Below, in pieces: positions 1 to 8,719 of a stretch of 64,000 nucleotides of DNA. The stretch is from the NCBI GenBank assembly GCA_947502975.1, contig CANNBV010000003.1, positions 558,001-622,000 of the forward strand, read 5' to 3'. Position 1 is the first letter of the stretch; each line of letters starts with the position of its first letter. The notes below the pieces were generated by a model, which ran no database searches, was not told where the DNA came from, and saw only the letters and a program-made list of their open reading frames with translations. The position numbers were made by a program, and so were the translations under genes. Origin of the DNA: an uncultured Flavobacteriaceae bacterium. Lineage in GTDB: Bacteria; Bacteroidota; Bacteroidia; Flavobacteriales; Flavobacteriaceae.

Positions 1-782
1 GTGTTTATGCTAGACATCTAGGCAGTGAGCAGCATAACAATATTGAAGATTGTAGAATACAACATTTTACTGGGTCTGGTATTCGTTTAGAACGCTCATG
101 GGTGTTTTCTGTACGTCGTTGCCTTTTAATGTTTAATAAAGAACATGGTGTAGATATTACTGGCGGATACGATGGTTGGATTATAGACAATCAACTTACA
201 GCTAACAAAGGTTTTGGTCTATTTGCAAGAGGGGAGCCACATCCTGATAAAACTGAAGATGAAGTTAAAGATTTAAAGTTTTTTGGTGGTGCATCAGTGA
301 TGGTCACTGCAAATCGTATTGAGTGGAATAAATCTGGAGGTATTTCTTTAAATCGCTCAAATTCTATGCAAATTACTGGGTCGGCTATTGATCATAACTT
401 TGGCCCTGGTATTAAAATTACAAACGGTACAGCACATACCATCTCAGGCAATTTACTGAGAAGCAATGGTGTAGATGCTAAAGGAGATGCTTGCTCCCAG
501 ATATGGCTCGAAAATGCAAAAGGTGTTTCGGTAACTGGCAACTCCATTTGGGGTTGGTATAATCGTAAAGAATATAAGTTTGAATTTCCATACCCATTTT
601 ATGGTATCATAGCTAAAAACCTAGAAGGAAGTATAATTTCACAAAATGCCATGTATCATAGTTCAAGCAAAGAAGGCGTTAGCGATAGAGGCGGTAATGA
701 ATCTTCCATCATTAAAGATAATGCCTATGTAAAACCAAAAATCAAAAAACTTGAAGGTGGAGGTTTTAGCATTGTAAACTAA
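1..782 (+). CDS. Right-handed beta-helix repeat protein, 5' truncated by window edge
   Basis: The reading frame is open from base 3, so the true start lies left of the window; the GTG at 102 is only an internal valine. The visible 259 residues show the short repeating pattern of pectate-lyase-like beta-helices: runs such as NRIEWNKSGGISL, GSAIDHNFGPGIKI and NLLRSNG, each about 22 to 25 residues with a buried asparagine/glycine turn. Such proteins bind or cleave acidic polysaccharides in the periplasm or outside the cell. The sulfatase gene begins 16 bases downstream, which fits a polysaccharide-utilisation operon for a sulfated glycan. Which reaction it performs, if any, cannot be told from this C-terminal part, and no catalytic triad was recognised. 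Confidence 0.8.
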   Translation, partial: VYARHLGSEQHNNIEDCRIQHFTGSGIRLERSWVFSVRRCLLMFNKEHGVDITGGYDGWIIDNQLTANKGFGLFARGEPHPDKTEDEVKDLKFFGGASVMVTANRIEWNKSGGISLNRSNSMQITGSAIDHNFGPGIKITNGTAHTISGNLLRSNGVDAKGDACSQIWLENAKGVSVTGNSIWGWYNRKEYKFEFPYPFYGIIAKNLEGSIISQNAMYHSSSKEGVSDRGGNESSIIKDNAYVKPKIKKLEGGGFSIVN

Positions 783-798
783 AAGAGTATAAGTATAA

Positions 799-2571
799 AT
801 GACAAGATTAACTCTTCTTCTAATCCTTTGTATCAGTTATAATCTTTCTGGTCAAAATAAAAAACCAAATGTAGTTTTAATTTTAACAGACGATTTGGGA
901 ATTGGTGACTTGGGATGCCAAGGCAATCCGTGGCTAAAAACACCAGAAATTGATGCGTTCTATAAAAATGCTGTTAGATTAACAAACTTTCATGTAAGTC
1001 CGCTTTGCACCCCTACTAGAGCAGCAATCATAACTGGACAATATCCTATTAATAACGGAGCTTGGGCAACATACAAAGGTAGAGATGCATTGTCTCCAAA
1101 CACTAAAACTTTAGCACATCTTTTTAAAGAAAATAGCTATAAAACAGCATTGTTTGGCAAATGGCATTTAGGTGATAATTACCCTTCAAGACCTACAGAT
1201 TTAGGTTTTGACAATGCAATTCATCATCTAGCAGGAGGTATTGGAGAGCTATCAGATTATTGGGGAAACAGCTATTTTGATGATACGTATTATGTAAATA
1301 ATGAGCCAAAACAATTTGAAGGTTACTGCACTGATATTTGGTTTAATGAAACTAAAAAATTTATAGATAAAAATAAAGACAATCCTTTCTTTGTTTACTT
1401 ACCTACGAATGCACCACATGATCCTTTGATAGTTGCCGAAAAATATGCCGAACCATACAAAAAATTTGAGGGAAAGGAAATCATAGATGCCAATCTATAT
1501 GGTATGATTGCCAATATTGATGAAAATTTTGGAAGGCTCTATCACTTTCTTGAAAATAAAAACCTATTAGACAATACAATACTCATTTTCATGAGTGATA
1601 ATGGCACACGCTTTGGCTATTCTAGAGATGGAGTTTTAGGATATAACAAAGGCTTTGAAGGCATAAAAGGCGATAAACTTGACGGTGGTCACCGCGTTCC
1701 TTTTTTTATCCGCTGGCCTAATGGTAAAATAGATGGCGGAATTGACATTAATATACTTGCCGAACATGTCGATTTACTACCAACATTAGCAAGTTTGTGT
1801 AATCTTGATGTTTCAAATATTGATGATTTAGATGGCTCTGATTTTTCAAGCATATTTCAAAATAAAGAATTCTATTTAAAAGAAAAGATTGGTTTCATAC
1901 ATAACAATCAAGATTGGAGACCTCCTTCAGATGTTGCCAAAAGTTGTATTATGATGAATGAATGGCGATTGATAGATGGCCATAAACTTTATAATGTTGA
2001 AAAAGATCCTAAACAGCAAACCAATATTACAGAAAACCATCCAGAAATCGCAGCAAAACTATTTAAGGAAAACGCTTCGTTTATTAGTAAAGCAAAACAA
2101 AATCCTGAATATTACGAACTCCCTGTTACTGTAATTGGTAATAAATCCCAAAAAGAAATAAAACTCACAATACAACATGCCATCGGAGAAGATAATGGCA
2201 TCTGGAAATGTGAACAGGTAGCTACTGGAATGAAAAACAAAAATAATACACATGCTATTAGCGTAGAACGTACAGGGGGTTATAAGATATCTTGCAGGCG
2301 TTGGCCTAAAGAATGCCCTGGACCTATTTTAAGTACTCCAATTAAGAATCCAAAAAAGTTGTTTACTTATAAGGCTATTTCACCTGAAAAAGTACGTATT
2401 AGTATCGCTAATCAAATTTTTGAGAAGCCTATTTTAAAAGATGATACTGCCGTAGTATTTAAAGTCTTTTTAGAGAAAGGGAAAACACTTTTAGTAAACG
2501 ATTTTATTGAGGGAAGTAAGACGTATGGTGTGTATTACACCTATATTACTTTTCTAGACGATAATAAATAA
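799..2571 (+). CDS. Secreted sulfatase (type I, formylglycine-dependent)
   Basis: This 590-residue protein has an N-terminal signal peptide (about residues 1-18, ending LSG). The alkaline-phosphatase-fold sulfatase domain then follows: the metal-binding aspartates in LILTDDLGIGDLG (D31, D32), the active-site signature CTPTR with Cys70 converted to formylglycine in the family, the GKWHLG motif, and the second metal site in FMSDNGT. The class hydrolyses sulfate esters; here the substrate is probably a glycan, given the beta-helix gene just upstream. A C-terminal extension of about 150 residues (from roughly 440) is of beta-rich character and is not part of the standard core. An anaerobic or FGE-type maturase is needed but is not in the window. 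Substrate specificity cannot be read from sequence alone. Confidence 0.93.
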   Translation: MTRLTLLLILCISYNLSGQNKKPNVVLILTDDLGIGDLGCQGNPWLKTPEIDAFYKNAVRLTNFHVSPLCTPTRAAIITGQYPINNGAWATYKGRDALSPNTKTLAHLFKENSYKTALFGKWHLGDNYPSRPTDLGFDNAIHHLAGGIGELSDYWGNSYFDDTYYVNNEPKQFEGYCTDIWFNETKKFIDKNKDNPFFVYLPTNAPHDPLIVAEKYAEPYKKFEGKEIIDANLYGMIANIDENFGRLYHFLENKNLLDNTILIFMSDNGTRFGYSRDGVLGYNKGFEGIKGDKLDGGHRVPFFIRWPNGKIDGGIDINILAEHVDLLPTLASLCNLDVSNIDDLDGSDFSSIFQNKEFYLKEKIGFIHNNQDWRPPSDVAKSCIMMNEWRLIDGHKLYNVEKDPKQQTNITENHPEIAAKLFKENASFISKAKQNPEYYELPVTVIGNKSQKEIKLTIQHAIGEDNGIWKCEQVATGMKNKNNTHAISVERTGGYKISCRRWPKECPGPILSTPIKNPKKLFTYKAISPEKVRISIANQIFEKPILKDDTAVVFKVFLEKGKTLLVNDFIEGSKTYGVYYTYITFLDDNK

Positions 2572-2573
2572 TA

Positions 2574-3041
2574 TTAACTTCTTGGTTTAGCAACTCCCCT
2601 ATCATACATTACGATACTTCCTGCTACTGAAACATTCAAGCTTAATTGAGATTTAAATTTTACTAAAAAGTGTGATTTTTCAATTGCTAGCTTTGATAAT
2701 CCGTGGTCTTCTGCTCCTAGCAAGTACACACATCGTCTGGGGTGATGAAATGTTTCTAAAGGCTCTGCATCTTCAGTAAGTTCAACACCTACTAGCCTTG
2801 CTCCTTTTGGTAAATTATTGAAAAATTCTTCAAAAGTATCATAATGAAAATACGGCATTGAATTCACTGCATTATGAGTATCACAGGCCTGTTTTGCATA
2901 TCTGTTTCCGATTGTGAAAATAAAACTTGCACCTAAATTTTGAGCAGAACGCCATAAAACACCTAAATTCTCTGGTGTTTTTCCATTTTGAATCCCAATC
3001 CCAAAAAATTCATTTGTAAAGTTATCATTCATAGCCTTCAA
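2574..3041 (-). CDS. TrmH/SpoU-family RNA 2'-O-methyltransferase
   Basis: At 155 residues this is a single SPOUT domain without the substrate-binding extension of larger SpoU enzymes. The three SpoU motifs are visible: motif 1 NGKTPENLGVLWRSAQNLGA, motif 2 YLLGAEDHGLS and motif 3 SLNVSVAGSIVMYDR. The trefoil knot these form binds S-adenosylmethionine, and family members methylate the 2'-hydroxyl of a tRNA or rRNA nucleotide in the cytoplasm. The target nucleotide is unknown. A second in-frame methionine at residue 4 (base 3032) could be the real start. The gene converges with the sulfatase gene, with only two bases between stop codons. Confidence 0.88.
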   Translation of the reverse strand: MKAMNDNFTNEFFGIGIQNGKTPENLGVLWRSAQNLGASFIFTIGNRYAKQACDTHNAVNSMPYFHYDTFEEFFNNLPKGARLVGVELTEDAEPLETFHHPRRCVYLLGAEDHGLSKLAIEKSHFLVKFKSQLSLNVSVAGSIVMYDRGVAKPRS

Positions 3042-3062
3042 AAATAGAAAAGTATTTTAAAC

Positions 3063-3095
3063 AAAAAATCCTCACCAGAATTGATGAGGATTTTT
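3063..3095 (-). terminator. Hairpin with U-run downstream of tRNA-Arg
   Basis: An inverted repeat ATCCTCA / TGAGGAT with a ten-base loop is flanked by A and T runs. It starts one to two bases beyond the tRNA 3' end on the minus strand, so it should terminate the tRNA transcript. Confidence 0.75.
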
Positions 3096-3096
3096 G

Positions 3097-3170
3097 TGAG
3101 CCCTGAAGGATTCGAACCTTCGACCGCCTCCTTAGAAGGGAGGTGCTCTATCCAGCTGAGCTAAGAGCCC
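3097..3170 (-). tRNA. tRNA-Arg (anticodon UCU)
   Basis: On the minus strand the sequence begins GGGCTCT and ends AGGGCTC plus discriminator A, giving a seven-pair acceptor stem with two G-U pairs. The D arm is GCTC-AGCTGGATA-GAGC. The anticodon arm is CCTCC-CTTCTAA-GGAGG, so the anticodon is TCT reading AGA/AGG. The T arm is GAAGG-TTCGAAT-CCTTC. Length is 74 nt and CCA is not encoded. It is followed directly by a hairpin terminator. Confidence 0.97.
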
Positions 3171-3270
3171 TTAAACCAAAAACAAAATATTTTTGTTTTA
3201 CGGTGTGCAAATATAAAACATCTTCATAATAAAACAAGATAAATGTTTTTTAATTTACACTAAACTTTAG

Positions 3271-4377
3271 TTATTCAAAATAACTAAAACTATCACCGTC
3301 TTTAATCTTTAAAACAGTCTCATATATTAATTTAATTACATTTTCTACATCATCTCTATGTACCATTTCTACAGTAGTATGCATGTAACGCAATGGCAAT
3401 GAGATTAATGCAGATGCCACACCTCCATTACTATATGCAAAAGCATCAGTATCTGTACCCGTAGCTCTAGATAAGGCCGAACGCTGAAATGGTATTTTTT
3501 TCGCCTCAGCAGTATCTGTAATTAAGTCTCTTAATTTTTGTTGTACTGCGGGTGCGTAGGCAACCACTGGCCCCTTACCTATCTCTAAATGCCCTGCTTT
3601 TTTCTTATCTATCATGGGCGTTGTGGTATCATGTGTTACATCCGTAACGATAGCCACATTAGGCTTAATGGTTTCTGTAATCATTTCTGCACCACGCAGT
3701 CCTATTTCTTCTTGTACTGCATTTGTGATGTATAATCCAAAAGGCAACTTTTTCTTATTTTCTTTTAATAAACGTGCTACCTCAGCGATCATAAAGCCAC
3801 CCATACGATTATCGATGGCACGGCAAACGAATTTATCTTTATTTAAAATATGAAACTCATCTGGATATGTTATCACACAACCCACATGTACTCCTAGTTT
3901 TTCAACTTCTTCCTTATTTGCACAACCACAATCAATAAAAATATTATCAGGCTTTGGTGGTTCTTCTTTCACCCTACTTCTTGTATGAATTGCGGGCCAT
4001 CCAAAAACACCTTTTACAATGCCGTTTTTGGTATGAATATTAACTACTTTACTTGGTGCTATTTGATGGTCGCTTCCTCCATTTCTAATCACATAGATTA
4101 ATCCGTTATCGCTAATATAGTTAACATACCAGGAGATTTCGTCAGCATGCCCTTCAATAACTACTTTGTATTTGGCTTTTGGATTTATAACACCTACTGC
4201 AGATCCATATGTATCTGTAATAAACTCGTCTACATAAGGTTTTAGGTAGTCCATCCAGAGTTTTTGCCCATCCCACTCATAGCCAGTAGGAGCTGCATTA
4301 TTTAAATATTTTTCTAAAAATTGTAATGATTTTTTGTTTAAAATCGTCTTTTTCGTCATGTGTTCAAGATTTTGCAC
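3271..4377 (-). CDS. M42-family metallopeptidase (glutamyl/aminopeptidase type)
   Basis: The 368-residue protein matches cytoplasmic co-catalytic metal aminopeptidases of family M42. Visible ligand motifs in order are VIEGHADEISW (first metal His/Asp), CRAIDNRMGG (bridging Asp), VQEEIGLRGA (catalytic Glu pair), VTDVTHDT and, near the C terminus, LPLRYMHTTVEMVHRDD (last metal His). The motif order and length fit self-compartmentalising tetrahedral aminopeptidases. The methionine at residue 7 (base 4359, MTKKTIL) is an equally plausible start. It stands alone, divergent from the DUF4294 gene. Confidence 0.92.
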   Translation of the reverse strand: MQNLEHMTKKTILNKKSLQFLEKYLNNAAPTGYEWDGQKLWMDYLKPYVDEFITDTYGSAVGVINPKAKYKVVIEGHADEISWYVNYISDNGLIYVIRNGGSDHQIAPSKVVNIHTKNGIVKGVFGWPAIHTRSRVKEEPPKPDNIFIDCGCANKEEVEKLGVHVGCVITYPDEFHILNKDKFVCRAIDNRMGGFMIAEVARLLKENKKKLPFGLYITNAVQEEIGLRGAEMITETIKPNVAIVTDVTHDTTTPMIDKKKAGHLEIGKGPVVAYAPAVQQKLRDLITDTAEAKKIPFQRSALSRATGTDTDAFAYSNGGVASALISLPLRYMHTTVEMVHRDDVENVIKLIYETVLKIKDGDSFSYFE

Positions 4378-4463
4378 TAAAATAATAATATATATGTTAA
4401 ATGAATGTTTAAGAGAATGTAAATTATTAATTTTGGAACCATAATTGCTCCAAGAAGTTTAGC

Positions 4464-5144
4464 ATGAATTACTTAAAATACATATTCATCCTTTTACCAC
4501 TTTTAGCTTTCACGCAAGTGAATGAAGTTGAACAGGATTCTACTGATGTGACTTATATTGTAATAGAAGGCGATTCCATACCAAAAACTGCGATAGATTT
4601 GGATGAAGTCATGCTACTCCATAAATTAGAATTTGATAGTAAGCAAGATAGAATTCGGTATCTAATTTTACGTCGAAAAACTATTAAAGTATATCCTTAT
4701 GCTAAAATGGCTGCAGAACGTCTGGATTCGCTAACCAAACGTTTACAAACCATTACTAAAAAGCGTCAAAAGAAGCGCTACACTAAGAAAGTTCAGAAAT
4801 ATATTGAGGGTGAGTTTTCAGATGAATTAAAGAAACTAACGCGTACTGAAGGGCAAATATTAGTAAAACTAATTCACAGGCAAACTGGACGTACAGCTTT
4901 TGATTTAGTAAAGGAATTACGAAATGGTTGGAGAGCTTTTTGGTACAACACTACGGCAAATGTTTTTGATATTAAGTTGAAAAAGGAATATGATCCTTGG
5001 CACGACAAAGAAGATTATTTGATTGAAGATATTTTACAACGTAATTTTCAAAGCGGACGTTTAGAACGGCAAAAATCGGCACTAGATATTAGTTTTTTAG
5101 ATTTAACTGATAAGTGGATTTACGGTAAAACTAAAGCCAAATAA
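4464..5144 (+). CDS. DUF4294 secreted/periplasmic protein
   Basis: This 226-residue protein begins with a signal peptide (MNYLKYIFILLPLLAFTQ) followed by a short acidic linker. The rest is a highly charged helical DUF4294 domain, including the conserved block IKVYPYAKMAAERLD, a Lys/Arg-rich stretch KKRQKKRYTKKVQKYIEGEF, and GQILVKLIHRQTGRTAFDLVKELRNGWRAFWYN. The family is confined to Bacteroidota and I know of no assigned function. Just two bases separate it from the hemolysin-III-type gene, suggesting co-transcription. Confidence 0.85.
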   Translation: MNYLKYIFILLPLLAFTQVNEVEQDSTDVTYIVIEGDSIPKTAIDLDEVMLLHKLEFDSKQDRIRYLILRRKTIKVYPYAKMAAERLDSLTKRLQTITKKRQKKRYTKKVQKYIEGEFSDELKKLTRTEGQILVKLIHRQTGRTAFDLVKELRNGWRAFWYNTTANVFDIKLKKEYDPWHDKEDYLIEDILQRNFQSGRLERQKSALDISFLDLTDKWIYGKTKAK

Positions 5145-5146
5145 GC

Positions 5147-5773
5147 ATGCGTATTCAATCTGCTTTTGAAGAAAAACTAAATACTGCAAGTCATGCCATT
5201 GGTGCTCTTTTTGGAATTGCAGCCCTTATTCTTCTTATTGTTTTTGAAACAAAAAAAACAGAATACAGCCTTGGAAGTATTATTATTTATGGGATTTCTA
5301 TAATTGTACTTTTTGCAGCTTCTACACTATATCACGCCGCTAAAAGTGAATCTAATAAACATTATTTTAGAATTATAGACCATATTAGTATTTACCTTTT
5401 AATTGCTGGTACTTACTCACCTGTATTACTCATTACACTAGAACAGAGTTTAGGATGGACACTTTTTTACGTGGTTTGGGGTATTGCTGCATTTGGTGTT
5501 ATTCTTAAAGTATTTTTTACGGGTAAATTTGAAATTTTTTCAACGCTACTGTATTTAGCAATGGGCTGGTTAATTGTTTTTGATTTTACTAATTTATCTA
5601 ATCTTATACATAGCAATGGCATACTATTATTGTTTGCTGGTGGTTTAGCATATACTGTAGGTATTCTTTTTTATGCTATTGAAAAGATACCTTATAACCA
5701 TGTGATATGGCATCTTTTTGTTTTGGCAGGCGCCATATTCCATTTCTTTATGATATTTTTATATGTGATATGA
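5147..5773 (+). CDS. trhA: Hemolysin III / PAQR-family membrane protein
   Basis: The 208 residues contain seven predicted hydrophobic segments. They also carry the PAQR zinc-site pattern: a serine/histidine group SASTLYHAAKS near residues 58-66, an aspartate in IIDHISIYLLIAGTYSP, and the paired histidines near the C terminus (HVIWHLFVLAGAIFHF). Family members are integral inner-membrane proteins; bacterial ones are annotated as hemolysin III or TrhA and are implicated in membrane lipid homeostasis rather than true lysis. The gene overlaps the next one by four bases (ATGA). Confidence 0.9.
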   Translation: MRIQSAFEEKLNTASHAIGALFGIAALILLIVFETKKTEYSLGSIIIYGISIIVLFAASTLYHAAKSESNKHYFRIIDHISIYLLIAGTYSPVLLITLEQSLGWTLFYVVWGIAAFGVILKVFFTGKFEIFSTLLYLAMGWLIVFDFTNLSNLIHSNGILLLFAGGLAYTVGILFYAIEKIPYNHVIWHLFVLAGAIFHFFMIFLYVI

Positions 5774-6261
5774 TTAGTTTCTTAAAAGCTTCTAAAAACG
5801 AACACTTTAAAACTATTGAAATTTTAGCTGATACCATTTGGCGGGAGCACTATATACCTATTATTGGGAAACCACAGGTAGACTACATGTTGGATAAATT
5901 TCAATCTGCAACAACAGTAGAACAGCAAGTTTCTGAAGGCTACCAATATTATATTTTAAAGTCTGAAACTAAATATGTTGGATATGTTTCAATTAAAAAA
6001 GAGGCTCAGGATTTATTCCTGAGCAAGCTATACCTTTTGAAATCTGAACGTGGTAAAGGTTTTGGTAAAAACGCCATGAGTTTTGTTGAAAATAAAGCAA
6101 AAGAATTAGCGTGTGATAGCATTTCGCTTACTGTAAATAAAGGAAATACAAACTCCATAAAAGCCTATAAAAACTTAGGTTTTGAAAATTTGTGTGCTAT
6201 TGTAATTGATATTGGTAATGGCTTTGTGATGGATGATTATAAGATGAGGAAACAGGTTTAA
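5770..6261 (+). CDS. GNAT-family N-acetyltransferase
   Basis: The ATG at 5770 overlaps the preceding stop as ATGA and gives a 163-residue GNAT protein; a longer frame from 5707 would run through the upstream gene and is not used. The acetyl-CoA-binding motif A is seen in LYLLKSERGKGFGKNAMSFVENKAKE (R/Q-x-x-G-x-G/A), followed by the motif B region VNKGNTNSIKAYKNLGFE. The enzyme would transfer an acetyl group from acetyl-CoA to an unidentified small molecule or protein amine. Translational coupling to the PAQR gene is likely. Confidence 0.88.
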   Translation: MISFLKASKNEHFKTIEILADTIWREHYIPIIGKPQVDYMLDKFQSATTVEQQVSEGYQYYILKSETKYVGYVSIKKEAQDLFLSKLYLLKSERGKGFGKNAMSFVENKAKELACDSISLTVNKGNTNSIKAYKNLGFENLCAIVIDIGNGFVMDDYKMRKQV

Positions 6262-6270
6262 TGCAAATGC

Positions 6271-6301
6271 TTATCATTCTGAACTTGTTTCAGAATGATA
6301 A
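6271..6301. terminator. Perfect 13-bp stem hairpin between convergent genes
   Basis: The arms at 6271-6283 and 6289-6301 (TTATCATTCTGAA) are perfectly complementary around the loop CTTGT. It lies between the acetyltransferase (+) and the truncated haemoglobin gene (-) and probably acts as a bidirectional terminator. Its core TTCTGAA-n-TTCAGAA resembles the ends of the repeat at 35393-35458, so it may derive from that repeat family. Confidence 0.6.
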
Positions 6302-6380
6302 TACAAAAGGTTATAACAATAGAGATTCTTCAGTCGTTCCTCATTTCGACAAGCTCAATGCATCGCCTTCTGAATAACAA

Positions 6381-6764
6381 TTATCCCCTAGCCTCAAAAA
6401 TCTTTAAATGGATAAATGTTCCCATTTTTCTGGCACGCCGTTTCGCATTTTCTGCATAATCTCCTTCAAATAGCTCGTTTATAGTTTCAAACCACAGATT
6501 TAACCATATACCAAAATGCATTTCTGAAATACTATGGTTAAATTTTTTATCCACTTCCACATGTGCTTGTAAAGGATCTCCAATATATCGCGTCTTTAAA
6601 AATAAACTAGATTCCCAAAAGGTGGTTAGCAATTCTAAATGTGAATCCCAATCCTCAATAGTTTTATTAAAAAATGGCCCTAAAGTCTTATCGACTCTTA
6701 CCTTATCATAAAATGTATTTACGAGTAGAAAGACATCTTCTCTATTTGATATATCTTTTTTCAT
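6381..6764 (-). CDS. Group III truncated haemoglobin
   Basis: This 127-residue protein has the shortened 2-on-2 globin fold: FYDKVRVDKTLGPFFN at the helix B/C region, WDSHLELLTTFWESSL for helix E, and the proximal histidine in the HSISEMHFGIWLNLWFETI segment of helix F/G. Group III truncated haemoglobins bind haem, oxygen or nitric oxide in the cytoplasm; the physiological role is often unclear. The gene is transcribed alone, divergent from the DUF2520 gene, with a copy of the GCGTTA-type dispersed element between them. Confidence 0.9.
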   Translation of the reverse strand: MKKDISNREDVFLLVNTFYDKVRVDKTLGPFFNKTIEDWDSHLELLTTFWESSLFLKTRYIGDPLQAHVEVDKKFNHSISEMHFGIWLNLWFETINELFEGDYAENAKRRARKMGTFIHLKIFEARG

Positions 6765-6867
6765 GTGTCACAAATTTAGTGCTAAACTCTTTAATTTATA
6801 TTCTTTTAGAAAAGAAAACTACAAACTAGCACAGAAATTTTTACTGCACTGGCGCTAGCAAGCAGAT

Positions 6868-6951
6868 GCGCAAGGGATAGTAGTGGAAAGCCCACAGCGG
6901 AGGTACGGAGCGAGGACTTGGAGCGGATAGCCCGACCCGATAGGGATGCGC
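6868..6951 (+). repeat. Dispersed GCGTTA element, copy A
   Basis: This copy opens with GCGCA-AGGGATAGTAGTGG and closes with AGCCCGACCC...TGCGC. The terminal arms GCGCA and TGCGC pair with each other. In the other three copies the arms are GCGTTA and TAACGC, so both sides have changed together. The centre is a variable G-rich arm. It lies in the divergent spacer between the haemoglobin and DUF2520 genes. See copies at 12932, 20297 and 21425. Confidence 0.75.
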
Positions 6952-7006
6952 CCAAAAAATAATACATCTCTGTTTTTAATTCATATTTCATTAGTATTTT
7001 AGCATT

Positions 7007-7774
7007 ATGATTTCTGTAACACTTCTTGGTGCTGGCAATGTTGGCACGCATTTATTTAAAGCTTTTAATAACAATAGTCAAGTTTCTGTAAAACAATGGT
7101 TTAACAGAAGTGTTGACAAGATTTCACATTATAAAAATGATGTTTCTATTACCGATGATATGAATATGCTGGAGGAAGCCGATATTTATATTATAACGGT
7201 GAGCGATGATGCCGTAGCAAGTATTTCTTCTGCTATACCTTTTGAAAATAGATTGGTTGTGCATACTGCAGGAAGCGTGAATATTCATGATTTAGATAAA
7301 AAGCATAAACGCGGTGTGTTTTATCCGTTACAATCGTTTTCGAAAACGGCAAATTTAGATTTTTCAGACATTCCTGTTTGTATTGAAACTTTAGACAAAA
7401 GCGATTATCAGCTATTAAAGTCTTTAGCGTTAGCATTAGGAGGTCCTGTAAAAAAAGTGAATAGTGATCAACGTAAAGTTCTGCATTTGGCTGCGGTGTT
7501 TGTAAATAATTTTACAAACCAGATGTATCGTGTTGCCCATGAAATTGTGGAGTCTGAAGCTGCTGAATTTGATTTGCTAAAACCATTGATTATAGAAACA
7601 GCAAGAAAGGTTCAGGACATGTCTCCATACATGGCACAAACGGGACCTGCAAAACGTAATAATACGAAAACAATTAAAAAACATTTGGCACTTTTAAAAA
7701 ACGATCAGCATAAAGCTATTTATAAGTTACTAACCAAATCAATTCAAGATACTCATGGTGCTTCATCACGTTAA
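7007..7774 (+). CDS. DUF2520 Rossmann-fold oxidoreductase-like protein
   Basis: The N-terminal half of the 255 residues is an NAD(P)-binding Rossmann domain starting with VTLLGAGNVGTHLFKAF (GxGxxG), with the second strand at SVKQWFNRS. The C-terminal half is the helical DUF2520 domain, resembling the dimerisation domain of 6-phosphogluconate and ketopantoate reductases (VFVNNFTNQMYRVAHEIVE). The conserved PLQSFSK motif is typical of this family. Substrate is unknown. It is followed 25 bases later by the KdsC-like phosphatase gene, a common Bacteroidota pairing that runs on through the prenyltransferase and maf genes. Confidence 0.85.
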   Translation: MISVTLLGAGNVGTHLFKAFNNNSQVSVKQWFNRSVDKISHYKNDVSITDDMNMLEEADIYIITVSDDAVASISSAIPFENRLVVHTAGSVNIHDLDKKHKRGVFYPLQSFSKTANLDFSDIPVCIETLDKSDYQLLKSLALALGGPVKKVNSDQRKVLHLAAVFVNNFTNQMYRVAHEIVESEAAEFDLLKPLIIETARKVQDMSPYMAQTGPAKRNNTKTIKKHLALLKNDQHKAIYKLLTKSIQDTHGASSR

Positions 7775-7799
7775 GTGACCATATCCAAAACGCAAAATA

Positions 7800-8330
7800 A
7801 TGGAAGATAAAAGTTATAAAGAATACCTAAACCAAATCACCACGTTTATTTTTGATATAGATGGTGTACTTACCGACGGCACTGTACATATAACATCTAC
7901 AGGAGATATGCTACGTACCATGAATATAAAAGATGGCTATGCGTTAAAAACAGCGGTAGATAAAGGTTATAACGTTTGTATTATTTCTGGTGGTAGTAAT
8001 GAAGGGGTTCGTATACGTCTTGAAGGTTTGGGAATTACTGATATATATCTAGGAGCACACAATAAAATTGAACAATTAGACGATTATTTTACTAAAAAGA
8101 AAATTACGTCTGATAATGTTTTATACATGGGTGATGATATTCCTGATTATCCCGTAATGAAAGGTATTGGCTTGCCTTGTTGTCCGCAAGATGCTGTTCC
8201 AGAAATTAAAGCCATTTCTAAATATGTATCTCATAAGGGGGGCGGTAAAGGCGCTGTGCGTGATGTCATTGAGCAGGTATTGAAAGTACAAGGCAAATGG
8301 AGTGGTAATTTTGATGCGAAGTATGATTAA
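7800..8330 (+). CDS. KdsC-like HAD-superfamily phosphatase
   Basis: At 176 residues this is a capless C0-type HAD hydrolase of the KdsC type. Motif I is FIFDIDGVLTDG (nucleophile and acid/base aspartates), motif II is the serine in CIISGGS, and motifs III/IV lie in KIEQLDDYF and VLYMGDDIPDYPVM. In Gram-negatives KdsC removes phosphate from KDO-8-phosphate in lipopolysaccharide synthesis; other members act on related sugar acid phosphates such as N-acylneuraminate-9-P. With no KDO genes next to it, the exact substrate is inferred only. It is probably co-transcribed with the DUF2520 gene. Confidence 0.87.
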   Translation: MEDKSYKEYLNQITTFIFDIDGVLTDGTVHITSTGDMLRTMNIKDGYALKTAVDKGYNVCIISGGSNEGVRIRLEGLGITDIYLGAHNKIEQLDDYFTKKKITSDNVLYMGDDIPDYPVMKGIGLPCCPQDAVPEIKAISKYVSHKGGGKGAVRDVIEQVLKVQGKWSGNFDAKYD

Positions 8331-8383
8331 TATTAGTTAACAGTCGCAGTCACAGTTTTTAGTTAAAATTTAGTCTTGAGGTT

Positions 8384-8719
8384 ATGAGACGCAAAAGTAG
8401 ACGTATTAGCATTGGTTTTGGTTATATAGGTTTTGGCAACAAACAAAGTAATTTTAATCAGAAAAATGATAATCCGTTTTCGACTGCAAAAGACAGACTT
8501 CACAAGGAGTCTCATTATCATTTTCAGTTAGATTTTAAAAATAAAAAGCTCTCAAAAGCAGATAAAGCACTAATCAAAAACAAAATTAGAAAAGCTGAAA
8601 AACATAAGGTTATAATAGCTGCAGTGTTAACATTACTTGTAATAGTGATATTGTTCTTCTTGATAAAAGCCTATATCTTTACTCTTATAGATAACCACAA
8701 CACACCGATAGAATATTGA
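8384..8719 (+). CDS. Small basic protein with one C-terminal membrane segment
   Basis: This is a 111-residue hypothetical protein. The N-terminal 75 residues are strongly basic (MRRKSRRISIG) and low in hydrophobics. A single transmembrane helix follows (about residues 78-96, VIIAAVLTLLVIVILFFLI), then a short tail. I do not recognise the family. Its stop codon overlaps the TTG start of the prenyltransferase, so it is likely a translated member of this operon. Confidence 0.65.
   Translation: MRRKSRRISIGFGYIGFGNKQSNFNQKNDNPFSTAKDRLHKESHYHFQLDFKNKKLSKADKALIKNKIRKAEKHKVIIAAVLTLLVIVILFFLIKAYIFTLIDNHNTPIEY

Noticed and set aside
6806-7051. Minus-strand open frame of 81 codons across the haemoglobin/DUF2520 spacer
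   Set aside because: It runs through dispersed repeat copy A and into the start of the DUF2520 gene, has no family resemblance, and its composition comes from the repeat.
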